A program made the position numbers and the translations under genes. A stretch of 64,000 nucleotides of DNA from Epinephelus fuscoguttatus (taxonomy: Eukaryota; Chordata; Actinopteri; Perciformes; Serranidae): positions 39,670,955 to 39,734,954 of the forward strand of contig NC_064764.1 of the NCBI RefSeq assembly GCF_011397635.1, given 5' to 3'. Every line of letters begins with the position of its first letter. Within the stretch, counting starts at the first letter, position 1. Of the stretch, positions 1 through 9,579 are shown piece by piece. The notes under the pieces are model-generated. The model was given only the letters and a program-made list of their open reading frames with translations, was not told where the DNA came from and did not search any database.

Positions 1-900
1 AAAGGAAAACATCTGTTCACAGCTGATAGAAATGACTTGAATAATTATGGACAATGTAATAATACATATCTAATAATAATAATTAAGGACAGATGTGTTC
101 AGGCAGATGAGAGAAAGTGTAACACAAAGGTTTGACTAACTCAAAGGTTCAAAACATCAGATGCAATGGAGACCATTCACCACCAGATGTCGCCCCAACT
201 TCACCTTTGCTGAAAATCAGGCCAGGCCTGAATAGTTTCCTGTCACTGTGATTAAGTTTTGTTTGATGGACGTCCACCTGATGAGATAACTGGAGATCAT
301 GTTGCAGAGGTAGATGACTTCAGACTTAAAGATCCTGTCTTACAGAGAGCAGAGCAGTTCTTAGACTCTGACCTTCAAATATTTGAAATAAATCCTAAAT
401 ATATAAACAAACACTGTGGTTTTTAAAAATTATGAACACATAATTCTACATTCACAGGGTCATGAATATGTGCGTAATGATAGCATGTAAATTCTCATTC
501 ATATCTGCTACAGTACAAAAATGCTAATGAAAAAATAATGTGTCATAATTCCTCGTTTTGCTGGGACTCACAGGTTCTTTATGTTTGCAAGGATTTACAC
601 TTAATGAGTGAAAATCATCACTTTCTGACTGAGGCTGGGCCCATGTTTACCATCCTGATCAGATATTTAAAAACTTTATTTAATGTAAAAATACTCCATC
701 ACAGGCAAAATACTACAATCAAAATGTTACTTCAGTAAGAGAAGAGAATTAACCAAAGGTAAAAGTACTCTTCATGAAGGTAGAATGACTTTTTATTACT
801 GTATCCACTCATGGATGGATTACTGAGTACAACTGAGCACAGGCCCTAAAGTGTCACTACCCCCAGCCTTCACCTGTAAAATGTCAAATGTCAAATTAAC
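1..900. other. Intergenic DNA upstream of RGCC, nothing recognised
   Basis: AT-rich sequence with only short open frames of no recognisable family. I see no exon-like segment with splice sites and no clear repeat. Confidence 0.5.
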
Positions 901-902
901 AC

Positions 903-1280
903 ATAACGACCAGGAAGAGACTCAAAATGACCAAAAAAGAGATGTAAAGAATCCATGAAGAGACGTAAAACAAGTACAAAAAATAGCAGAACAAATACAA
1001 AGCAACACAAAACAACAAAAAATTACCAAAAAATCACCTCAAAGACACATTAAACCACCAAAAAACTTACAAAATTACTTCAAAAAGACACAACACGACC
1101 AAAAAGAGACATGAAACCACAAAGGGATGCAAAAGAACTGCAAAACAAACTACACTAACTATAAAAAATGGCAAAACAACCACAAAGACACACAAAACGA
1201 TCAAATAAGACACAACATTACCTCAAAGACACATGACACAACCACGAAAAGACACAAAGTGACCAAAAAGAAACTACATC
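903..1280. repeat. Degenerate A/C-rich simple repeat
   Basis: About 380 bp built from irregular variants of short motifs such as GACCAAAAAGA, AAAGACACAA and ACAAAAC, with no fixed period. Stop codons are dense in every frame. The same kind of sequence, reverse-complemented, follows the repeat at 8916-9019, so it probably belongs to the interspersed repeat that resumes at 1999. Confidence 0.6.
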
Positions 1281-1999
1281 GAGATGCATATTGAGGACAT
1301 GAGCCCTTTTTAAATAGGAGTTGTGCAAATTTACAGGAAAGCCCAATCAGTCTTTTTTCAGCATTGGCAGTATAAAAACAAAATCGGGGAGTGCAGCAAA
1401 ATGCCGCCTACCTACTTTTGTTTATACAGAATGCGCCTTTTTCGGGGCAATGGGGGGCGTGAGCAAGTAACAAAACGTGTAGCTCAGCGTGTGACGTAAA
1501 CAGTGACGTGGGAGGGAAGCCGCGGCTGGTCAGTCCTTCGGTGATTCTCTCGTAAGTCGGCCCGTCCTTCACCGTCCCCGTCATCTGACGGTTAATGGCC
1601 TCTTCGTTTGCGAGGACAAGGAGGGCGCGCAATTCCTTGTCTCCCCAGTTGCTCATCTTTACAGTGTCTGTCAGGTTTGTGTTTCCCTCTTGCTACTAGC
1701 TGCTCGCTAATTCCTGCTATCAGCTGTTTCCTGTTTATCCACCACCAGTGGCTCGCACGTGCAGCGTCATCAACAGCTCCTCCCACAAGTCTTCAACAGC
1801 TCCTCCCGTTGCAGAAGGCCGCCTCAGTTTGTTTAAACCAAAAGGTTCTACCAATATGTCTACCCTATGTGGCGGAAAATTGTGCACCTTGGATCAACTC
1901 GCCAACCAGCTCTGTGGGTCTAAACGCTTGCAGCTTGCCGGCAAAACGGCCCAACATTCGCCAAAAATCTGGCAGTGTGAACGGGGCTTAAGAGATGCA
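1281..1999 (-). mobile_element. Harbinger-type DNA transposon remnant, inserted in an older repeat
   Basis: This block separates two parts of a repeat that are contiguous in the inverted copy at 8916-9075. The octamer GAGATGCA occurs at both edges (1281-1288 and 1992-1999), as expected for a target-site duplication, although classic Harbinger duplications are 3 bp. Inside lies a minus-strand Myb/SANT-like reading frame. The sequence downstream of that frame (about 1370-1430) has a small imperfect palindrome. The right end reads TGGCAGTGTGAACGGGGC, a pattern typical of fish DNA-transposon termini. I did not find a clean matching left terminus. Confidence 0.5.
1507..1656 (-). pseudogene. Myb/SANT-like DNA-binding protein fragment of a Harbinger element
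   Basis: The minus strand encodes an ATG-initiated frame of about 50 plausible residues beginning MSNWGDKELRALLVLANEEA. From memory, this resembles the trihelix/Myb-like (MADF/SANT) accessory proteins carried by fish Harbinger transposons, in which an early Trp and a helix with a conserved RxxMTGTVKDG-type stretch start the DNA-binding domain. After about residue 50 the frame continues into unrelated sequence up to 1408, so only the first part of the domain is present. It is a transposon-derived fragment, not a host gene. The family assignment was not checked by any search. Confidence 0.5.
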
Positions 2000-2103
2000 A
2001 AACCACCACATAGTCTGTGAGTACTTGCCTCTGTGTAGGAGAAGTGGGGGGGCCCCTTTGCATATCTGTGCTGAGAGGCGCATTTACTCATGATCCGCCC
2101 ATG
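1999..2103 (+). repeat. Interspersed repeat, inverted partner of 8916-9019
   Basis: The segment from AAAACCACCACATAGTCTGT to CCGCCCATG aligns over its whole length with the reverse complement of 8916-9019, with moderate divergence and small indels. The two inverted copies bracket the RGCC gene. Confidence 0.65.
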
Positions 2104-2109
2104 TATCCC

Positions 2110-2654
2110 CCTTACATCGAGACATTAACATGTGAGCTGAACTGTAGTGTTTATCTGGCCAAGATGAAACTTATTTTATTGTTTCCTCATACTGTTGAAT
2201 AGTAAAACCTGTATCAAAATGTAAAGTTTTTTAAGCTGATCACATGCTTTATGTGTTAAGTAATTATTTGTAACAGTGACTGTTACTGTTAGGTAAATGT
2301 AGACGATATAAAAAGTACAATATTTGTTTGATTAGTTAGTTGAGTTAGAAGTAAAACTGTTTTACCTTAAAATAATAGTGAGTACTCGGCTTTACTTCCC
2401 ACTGCTGCTACAGTACACTCAGTCTGATCAACTTTAACATAAAAAACAACAGCAATCATACAAAAAGTCCAGACACTGTTGTTTCCTACATGATGTGTCA
2501 GTCTGTGTGTCACAGTTTGGCCTGGTTCTGTCCTGATCTGCCCGGTGACACAGTCTGAAAGCTGTGGGTCATGATTATTAATATCTGTGTGTTACACCTC
2601 TGCCTGGCAGGAGACACACAAGTTGTTTACAAACACGCTTTTATGAGGGAGACG

Positions 2655-2655
<1 letters not shown>
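2110..2655. other. RGCC upstream region, no gene seen
   Basis: No exon or known repeat is recognisable. This is the distal 5' flank of RGCC. A CRE-like half-site (GACGTCAC) at 2651-2658 runs directly into the CA repeat. Confidence 0.4.

Positions 2656-2708
<53 letters not shown>
2656..2708. repeat. (CA)n microsatellite in the RGCC promoter
   Basis: An uninterrupted CA dinucleotide run of about 53 bp. It ends about 40 bp upstream of the TATA-like box of RGCC. Confidence 0.95.
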
Positions 2709-2710
<2 letters not shown>

Positions 2711-2725
2711 CTCCCCGCTCTGCTC

Positions 2726-2759
2726 GTCCCGCCCCCACCGAGCAGGGCTCATAAAAAGG
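2726..2759 (+). promoter_or_regulatory. RGCC core promoter: GC box and TATA-like box
   Basis: A GC-box-like CCCGCCCCC lies around 2729-2737 and a TATA-like CATAAAAAGG at 2750-2759. Transcription would be expected to start near 2780, giving a 5' UTR of about 135 nt before the ATG at 2917. The start site itself is inferred from the TATA spacing. Confidence 0.6.
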
Positions 2760-2916
2760 CGGCAGCTCCTCAGCCTGGAGGTTAGTTCAAGAGCCGCAGG
2801 AGGCAGGAGGTTTCTCACAGGAGGACACAGAGGGACTTTTCTCTGAGGGACATACTCACACATCTACAGATATATAACGCAGACTTTGGATAATCTCAAA
2901 CCTGATTTCTGGAATT

Positions 2917-2944
2917 ATGAAGTCTCCAAAGCTGAAACCTCAAG
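2917..2944 (+). CDS. rgcc: RGCC coding exon 1
   Basis: It encodes nine residues (MKSPKLKPQ) plus one base. The donor is CAAG|GTAAAT. The 5' UTR part of the exon probably starts near 2780, downstream of the TATA-like box. The short variable N terminus is normal for the family. Confidence 0.9.
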
Positions 2945-5900
2945 GTAAATATAACTTTGTTTTTATATCCTGTAGCTTGTTATTTTTATTTGTAATAAAG
3001 CTTGGTGCACTGTTGATGCTGTCATTGTTTTTCTATAGGCTCATTCTCCAATAACATTTATGTATTTAGATATATTTTAATATTGTTTTATGACCCTGCA
3101 TTTAATAGTTTCTCATATATTCATACTGCCATAACATGAGGCTCCACCGTTTATCTACTGGTAGGTCTACTTTCAGTCCCTCAGCTGAGATCTTAAGAAA
3201 TTCATAGTGACGTTTTCTTGCAGCGAAGATCGTGAACGAGGAGGACCTGAGCGACGTCCTGTGCGAGTTCGACGCGGTGATGGAAGACTTCACGTCGCCG
3301 GTGGAGAAGCGACACTTCAGGTACTACGACGAACACCTGAAGACCATGAAGAGGAGGAGCAGCGCGAGCGTCAGCGACAGCGGCATCAGCGACTCAGAGA
3401 GTGAGTTGGAGATGAATTATTAACTGTGTTTTCAGCAGATTTGGGAGAACTGTCCGTGCATGTTGGAGTGTGTTTCCTAAATATGACAACACATAATTCT
3501 CTTTGGATCATGCAATGACAAATGTGACTTATGATCTGTAACATGGAGCAATGCAAGAGGATAAAGCCGTCATAAATGTTGGTGTGTTAAAGCAGGGAAG
3601 GTTACAGAGAGTATCTTTAACTTGGGGAATAAAAAGTGCAAACTGAGACACCTGAGACTCCAGAATGGAGATCAGGTCTGCAGAAATAATATAGTTACGA
3701 TCTGTTTTCTGCATCTGTCACTTATGGATAACCGTCTCGAGAAGTTTTGCCCACTTTGCCTCCAGATAAAGTCTCAAGAAGTCGGTCCTATCACCTCTAT
3801 TTATTGAACTTTGCCTCATGAATGCTCCTTCTCTCCTGGAGTCAGCGTTACTCCTCCTCCTCCTCTGCACTGCAATATTTTGGGTGCAGTTTCTTATCAT
3901 GTGCCATCAGGAGGGCGGCTTTGTAGACTGGCAAACTGTTGCACATGCATGCATCCGTGCATGAATGCTCACATACACACAGAGCGGGAGAAAGATTTGA
4001 TCAGAGTCCAGAGATCTGGGCGTCAGATCGAGCCACCGCTGCATATTTTGGCACACTCGCCCCACTATTGTGGCTGCTTCTCTAACATTTTACCGTCATA
4101 TATTACTCCAGCATACAGTGTTTTAAAAGTCTGCGTCCCCAGCAGGAGAGCTGGAGAGCTGGAGAGCAGGAGAGCTGGCCCCGGGCAGCGTCTTACCCAG
4201 AATGTGATCGCCTCTGACATACGGAGAAAAATATGCTCCGGGTCCCCAGGAGCAAAGATAGTTTCCCAGACACGTGTGAGTGGGTTGGGACTTATGAGTG
4301 AAGATGTGGAAAATCTTTAGAGTCTTCATTTTTCTGGAGAGGCTGAGTGAAGAGAGGACGTTCAGATAACTGCAGACACATGCATGATGGACTCCAGAGA
4401 GATTCACGCTGTAGTGCTAGACATTGTTTGGGTAACTGCATAATAAGTGGGGTTCCAGTGGTTTTGCTAGTGTATCATCAGTGCCCACAGTGTTTACTAA
4501 CCCAGCTAAACTTTATGTAATCACCACTGAGGGTCTCGCGTTAAGCAACATCACAGCAGGAGGGAGGGTGTTCGAACCTGTGTCTCTGGTGCTAATGAGG
4601 GTGTTGATTTGCTCAAGAGATCAGATTCCTGCGTGAGCTCTGTCCTCTCCATGGCAGTCTAATGAAGAGGGACCTGTCCCACGCAGGAACAAGCTATTGT
4701 GTTGCAGGCTGATGGATGGATGGACCGATGAACGTGCAGATAAATGACGCAAACTGTGCAGGGTCTTATAGAGCCGCCCTGGAGCGTGCATGTTTGAGTG
4801 AGGAGCAGAGAAAACTAAATATAGAAAACTGAGAAATGGGATAGATTCACGTCAAAGTCAAATGCTGATATTAAGGCCACAGCTCTGTGTGTGTGCCCGG
4901 CTGCTCCCCATTGTGTGTGGCGTCTCCTATCTCATGCTGTGTGTTCATTGCTAAGTGGTGGGAGTGGTGCAGGTCAGAGAGGGGGTGAGTAAGTAAGTGG
5001 TCGACATCTGAGACACTGTTAAGGTCCGATGGAGACCTGCACAGAGGAGTGAGATAGACAGGAGCAGCTTTAAGTGCTGCCTAATCTTCTTTCTGTCACA
5101 CACACTTACTTCATACTCACACAGCCAGGAAGGTTGACACGTTTACCAGGAGTCTACACTTCTACAACCAGATGGGAATGACGAAAGAAGTTGCTTTTAG
5201 TGAGGGAAGTTGGACGAGCTGTACCAATCCAGCAGCTTTCTTCTGTCTTCCTCCTTTTCTTGCCAGACAGTGAGAACGTGTTATGTTATGTGGTGGCTTG
5301 AAATATGGATCTGGCAGAAACAAAGTGGTCATTATATCATTTATGTAACCATCCGTTTAGAGTTTGGGTGGTACAGGGGACGAGAACGTGCCCTGCTCTA
5401 AACGTGTCAGAGATAAATCTTACATAAGAGCAGGGGAAGAGCTGCATGACTTTCGAGATGTCTCTTCCCAAGACAACCTGTTATATTGCTGTCACTAGCT
5501 GCCACAATGGAGATTCAGTCGCCGAGTTCAGGTTGCATGTGATATTTTTTGCGTTGGGGTCGTCCAGCGTAGCAGAGCATAAACTTCTGCTTCTGGTAAT
5601 GTTTCTTCTCAGGGTCAGCGTTGGCGCTGAAGCAGCAGAGACGTGTACGCTTTGCGTGTATCCACAGCTCGGAGTGTGCAAATACAAGCACATGCATGTG
5701 TTTGACAGGCCGTAGAAGAAAGGCTGTCATTAGAGGAGAATGCAGTGATTACACCCTGAAGCTGCTCCACTGACACAGATCAGATCTGAATGCGTTACGT
5801 GGGGAACACTGAAGCAAATCTAAGTCGTCTGCATTTTGTCTGCTGTCTCATTCTGACAGGTGCAGAGTCGCTCAACAGAAACAGCTTCAGCTTCAGTGAT

Positions 5901-8026
5901 GAGAGGCTCAACTCCCCCACCGTGCAGTCGCCTACCACCAGCTCACCCCCTCTTATGTCACCAAAACGTGAGTTACACTCCTCCTTCTTACACTCTCACA
6001 CAACTGTGACCTTTCTTACCAAAAAAATAAGATAAATCCAGGTTTACTTACTCTGGCAGAGCTCTGGCCTGCATACAGATTCAAATCTCTGTAATGAGAA
6101 ATGGGTCAAAGTGAGATGTATTATAGGTCCAGTGTGTCGGATTTAGGGGTGTTTAGTGTTTAATCACCTGAAAATGAGAATTGTCGTGTTTTCGTTACCT
6201 TAGAATGAGCTGCTTATATCTACATAGGGAGCAGGTCCTCATCTACGGAGATCACCATGTTGCACCACCATGTTTCTTCAGTAGCCCGGAACAGCAACCA
6301 AACACTGGCTCTAGATAGGATCATTCATGTTTGCATTTTCACATTGGCCACCATAGTTAGCAGCCCATCCGCAATGAGTGTTTTTACCGATTTAAATCAC
6401 CGGTCCATTTGTTTTAGAGAGGAGGAGACCTCTGTGGATAATTTGGCTCCTGGTAAAAACCTCCTCAACATCTTGATCTTAAGTTATAAGAAAAAAAACA
6501 CTGAGCAAAGATAAGCAGGTGCCAAGCGAGCATCCCATCTCGGACGTGCCAAACAGTGTTGTAGAAACACAAATTTGTAACACAAAATTGTTTGATTCAG
6601 GGGTTTTTACTGGTTTAAATCACCAGGTCCTCTTGTTTTGGCAAAGAACAGACCTCTGCTGATAATTCAACTCCTGGTAAAAACCTCCTGAACGTCTTGA
6701 TCTTAAGTCATCAGAGGAAAACAGTGAGCACAGATTAGCAGGTGCTGGGCCAGAAGCCCGTCTTGGACATGCCAAACAGTGTTAGAAAAACACTGATTTC
6801 TAACATGAAACTGCTTTATTCAGTGTTTTTACCGGTTTAAATCACCTGGTCTGGAAGAGACCTCTGTGGATAATTAAGCTCCAGATAAAAACCTTCTGAA
6901 CAATGAACACTGAAGGAATTCTAACCAGGAGAAGTTTCAGCTGGTTGCAATCTGTAATCCTCACTGCTAGACGCCACTAAATCCTTTTAAATCTTACACA
7001 CTGGACCTGTCTTATAATGTGTAACTGAAGATGCTTATGAAAGAACTCTTCACTCTTCATAGTTTAAAATCTGAATCTCTTTCTTTTCTCCGCAGCCAAA
7101 CTGGGCGACACTAAAGAACTGGAGGACTTCATCGCCGACCTTGACAGGACATTAGAGAGTAAGTGCTAATGCAACCTCGCTGTCTGATGAATAAGCCCGT
7201 GCGCTGGCGCCGCCCGCTACTCGGGATTAACTGGCGCATTTGTTCCCTGTGTCAGCTATGCTAACGACCACTCATAAAGTGACACAGGAGTCACTCCCCT
7301 TAGAATTCTAAGAAACGAGGATGTGTGAGGACTATGGAGGAGTTGGGGCATGTTATGTGGACCATGAGGCCTCTGGGGTTACACTGGGGAGAAAGGCAGC
7401 GTATCCCTTTTCAGAAAGTGCTTCTACAAACACCATGCAGAAGTCCCGACTATTAAATGCCATCATTTTCCCCCAGAGCTCTGTACATGCATGAAAATGT
7501 AACCTAAGAGGGCACCAGGGCGTCGTTAAGTAGCTTACAGAACGTCATAGGTAATACACACACACGGTTAATTTGCGTTGGACCGTTTCTTTACTACGAG
7601 GAGAGTGAGTGTTTGAACTTGCATCAGAGTATCAGGAATGTGTGCTGCTGCAAACCTGGGCTGAAACTCCAACTGTAAATGTCAGGAATGGAATGAGACA
7701 GAAGTGGGAGTTGAAACGCTTTCCTTACTTCCGTGTTTTTTTCTTTCCACCACCACCGCCCCGCTCTGTTCTGTGTTTTGGCCACTGAATGTCCGTCTTT
7801 CACGGCGCGCAGGCGTACAGTCGCTCTGCAAAGCTGGACATGCAGTCAGGCAGTCAGCCAGCCCCCTGTTAGCCCCGCAGAATTGCAAATTTATGAGGGC
7901 CACCAGTGTTTACGATGACCAGCCTGTAAAACAGAACGTCCGCCACTCTGAGAATAGAGCTGGCAGCCAAGGAGCCACGGAGTCCTGTTCTAATCTGTCT
8001 GTCTCTGTCTCTTCTTAGGCATGTGA
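2917..8026 (+). CDS. rgcc: RGCC, regulator of cell cycle (RGC-32), complete, five exons
   Basis: Joining 2917-2944, 3224-3400, 5860-5967, 7096-7158 and 8019-8026 gives a 127-residue protein; every junction is GT-AG and every intron is phase 1. Residues 17-32 ([21 protein letters not shown] core), 39-48 around HF-YYDEHL, 52-69 ([18 protein letters not shown]), 76-89 ([14 protein letters not shown]) and 107-127 (LGDTKELE... ending SM) match human RGC-32 as recalled. The length is close to the human protein (117 or 137 residues by isoform). Four Ser-Pro sites lie at residues 87-103, the region where the human protein is a CDK1 substrate. The family is a small, largely disordered regulator reported to bind CDK1 and to be induced by complement and p53. 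The ATG has A at -3. The neighbour VWA8 is convergent. Confidence 0.96.
3224..3400 (+). CDS. rgcc: RGCC coding exon 2
   Basis: 177 nt, acceptor TTCTTGCAG|CG, donor CAGAGA|GTGAGT. It carries residues 10-68, the most conserved part of the family, including [11 protein letters not shown] and the Ser-rich [16 protein letters not shown] stretch. It is GC-rich compared with the surrounding introns. Confidence 0.96.
3401..5859 (+). other. RGCC intron 2, nothing recognised
   Basis: A 2.46 kb intron. Open frames in it have no recognisable family. Around 4141-4175 there is a short GGAGAGCTGGAGAGC-type run with about four imperfect 8-11 bp units. No clear mobile element was recognised. Confidence 0.5.
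5860..5967 (+). CDS. rgcc: RGCC coding exon 3
   Basis: 108 nt, acceptor TTCTGACAG|GT, donor AAAAC|GTGAGT. It encodes residues 69-104, including [16 protein letters not shown] and three further Ser-Pro motifs. Confidence 0.95.
6125..7008. mobile_element. MITE-like TIR element in RGCC intron 3
   Basis: The left end AGGTCCAGTGTGTCGGATTT (6125-) and the right end ACACACTGGACCT (-7008) are inverted copies, and the terminal repeats extend further with TTTAGGGG versus CACTAAATCC. The flanks GTATTATA (6118-6125) and GTCTTATA (7009-7016) match in 7 of 8 positions, fitting a hAT-like 8-bp target duplication. The first 200 bp match a very common teleost repeat (motif TTAGAATGAGC, ACATAGGGAGC). It fills most of the intron and carries an internal tandem repeat. 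Confidence 0.75.
6374..6910. repeat. About 222-bp tandem repeat inside the MITE
   Basis: Three units (the last partial) share the anchor TTTTTAC followed by GTTTAAATCACC, at 6381, 6604 and 6826. Spacings are 223 and 222 bp. Each unit also carries AGACCTCTG, GGATAATT and AAAACCTCCT-like blocks. Confidence 0.75.
7096..7158 (+). CDS. rgcc: RGCC coding exon 4
   Basis: 63 nt, acceptor TTTTCTCCGCAG|CC, donor TTAGAGA|GTAAGT. It encodes residues 105-125, including the conserved [19 protein letters not shown] block. Confidence 0.96.
7159..8018 (+). other. RGCC intron 4, nothing recognised
   Basis: An 860 bp intron with no recognised repeat or exon. Open frames between 7682 and 8018 show no family features. 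Confidence 0.5.
8019..8026 (+). CDS. rgcc: RGCC coding exon 5 (last two residues and stop)
   Basis: The acceptor CTTCTTAG|GC completes a Ser codon, followed by ATG and TGA, so the protein ends in SM exactly as in the human protein. Only eight coding bases lie in this exon; the rest is 3' UTR. Confidence 0.93.
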
Positions 8027-8665
8027 CACGGAGGCTCACAGTCATCTTGGAGTGTAGCCATGAGGGAAGGAGGGAGTGGATGTCTGGACCCCCCCCTGAG
8101 CAGCTAACATGCGCCCCGGCCCCCACACCGAAAAAACCACCCAACAGGATAGAGCTGGATGGCACAGCAAGTGGCTCCACCACGGCATCAACAAGCTCCT
8201 AAAGTTAACCCAGCAGTGCTCCACTGACTCCAGGCCACCTGGCTACTGGGCTGTAAGGACTGCAAGACGGGTCAAAATTAGCATTGTAGCAACCTGAGGA
8301 CGAGAATACTTCAGCCGCCATGATGTCAAGGACTCCATGAGACGCTGTGAGGAATGAAGACGCGGGATATACGCTGCAGAGTCACTGGAACATTTATTGT
8401 CACAAATCACAGACCAGGTTTCACTCCCTCATCCAAAACTTGAGCTGGAAGAGTATTTAAAAAATGGCTTTTTATAATAGAAATATATTTGTAATTTTAT
8501 AGAGCTTCTTATTGTAAATTTATCAGTCTTTTTTTGGGGAAATATATTTTTGTATCATATGTAAATAGTAATTGTTCCAAATTCTATTTGCCTTGGTATT
8601 AACAGGACGGTCAGATTAAGATTTGACACACGTTGACTGGAATAAAGTTGGTTACATGCTTAAAT
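8027..8665 (+). other. rgcc: RGCC 3' UTR
   Basis: About 0.6 kb of AT-rich sequence after the stop codon. AATAAA at 8641-8646 is the best poly(A) signal; a second, ATTAAA at 8750-8755, could give a longer form. TTGTAAATTTAT-like AU-rich stretches at 8480-8570 would fit an unstable regulated mRNA, but that is inference. Confidence 0.7.
8641..8646 (+). terminator. Poly(A) signal of RGCC
   Basis: Canonical AATAAA followed by TG-rich sequence. ATTAAA at 8750 is the alternative. Confidence 0.6.
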
Positions 8666-8915
8666 GTGAACTGGAAACGTAATCCCTTCTGAGAAATAAC
8701 TGGAAAGCAATTTATGTATTTAATACAGCTAATGCCTGCCAGAGGTGATATTAAAGTATGAAATATTGTTCTTTTATTAACACACGTCTCTCTTCTTTAT
8801 TTTGGACTTCTGCTTCTCCAGGCTTCTGCCAGGTTGTTTCAGTAATCTGAATTTAATGTGCAGTCTTTAACTTGAAAGGTTCTGCATGCAACATTGAGAG
8901 CAATAATATGCATAG

Positions 8916-9075
8916 CCATGGGCACATTATGAGAAAATGGGCCCCTGGGCACAGACATGCAAAAGGCCCCACCACCTCTTGTACACTGGAGCAAGACACA
9001 CAGACTTTGTGGTGGTTTTGCCTCTTTTCTTGTTGTTGTTTTGAATCTTTGTGGTCTTTCTGTGTCTCTTCCTTT
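8916..9075 (-). repeat. Interspersed repeat, inverted partner of 1999-2103
   Basis: 8916-9019 is the reverse complement of 1999-2103 with moderate divergence. It continues directly into a T/G-rich simple stretch (to about 9075) that corresponds to the A/C-rich block at 903-1280. Confidence 0.65.
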
Positions 9076-9204
9076 GAGGGACATTTTGCAGGTGATAGCC
9101 AGGGAGGCCCCTTACACTTTGGGCCCCCGGCCCTGTGCCTGGCAAGCCTGTTCAGGAATCCATCCATGTGCATAGCAAACCACTATTTCCCATGTGAAGA
9201 TCTC

Positions 9205-9575
9205 ATAGGCGTAGATTTAGGCGGGTGCAGGGGACTTGCCCCCTTCAGTACTTGCAACACTTGCATTTTACCACCTTATATAAAAACGTGAAAACAGCCG
9301 AGGACTTCTGTTTTGATGAACCGTGTGTTTTCATTTATGCACCAAGTAAAGCAGGTGGTGGTATGATGCAATGTCAAAAGCAACAGTTGAAATCTAAAAA
9401 GTAAAGAAGCAGCAGTAACTAAATGCACGATTGAAGCAGGACATTTCCACCATAAACTGATTTGGTGCACAAAACTCACCACAATTCTTGGACTGCTGAG
9501 AAAAACTGCCACACCCCCCACTTATTATGTGTCCCTTCCAAATGTTGAATCAAAACCTACGCCCTTGGAAGATGT
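9205..9575. mobile_element. Short TIR (MITE-like) element with GGCGTAG termini
   Basis: The left part, GGCGTAGATTTAGGCGGG with GGGGACTTGCCCCC, and the right part, with AAAACCTACGCCC, are inverted copies at the ends. Between them is non-coding AT-rich sequence. It resembles a common teleost MITE family; a related copy lies at 42125-42390. Confidence 0.55.
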
Positions 9576-9579
9576 AGTG

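Noticed and set aside
2571..2863. Open frames on both strands across the CA repeat upstream of RGCC
   Set aside because: They are His/Thr or Cys/Val dipeptide runs produced by the dinucleotide repeat, not coding sequence.
3811..4320. 169-codon plus-strand open frame in RGCC intron 2
   Set aside because: Low-complexity composition, no recognisable domain, and it lies within an intron of a well-supported gene.
8872..9291. 139-codon plus-strand open frame downstream of RGCC
   Set aside because: It runs through two interspersed repeats and shows no protein family features.
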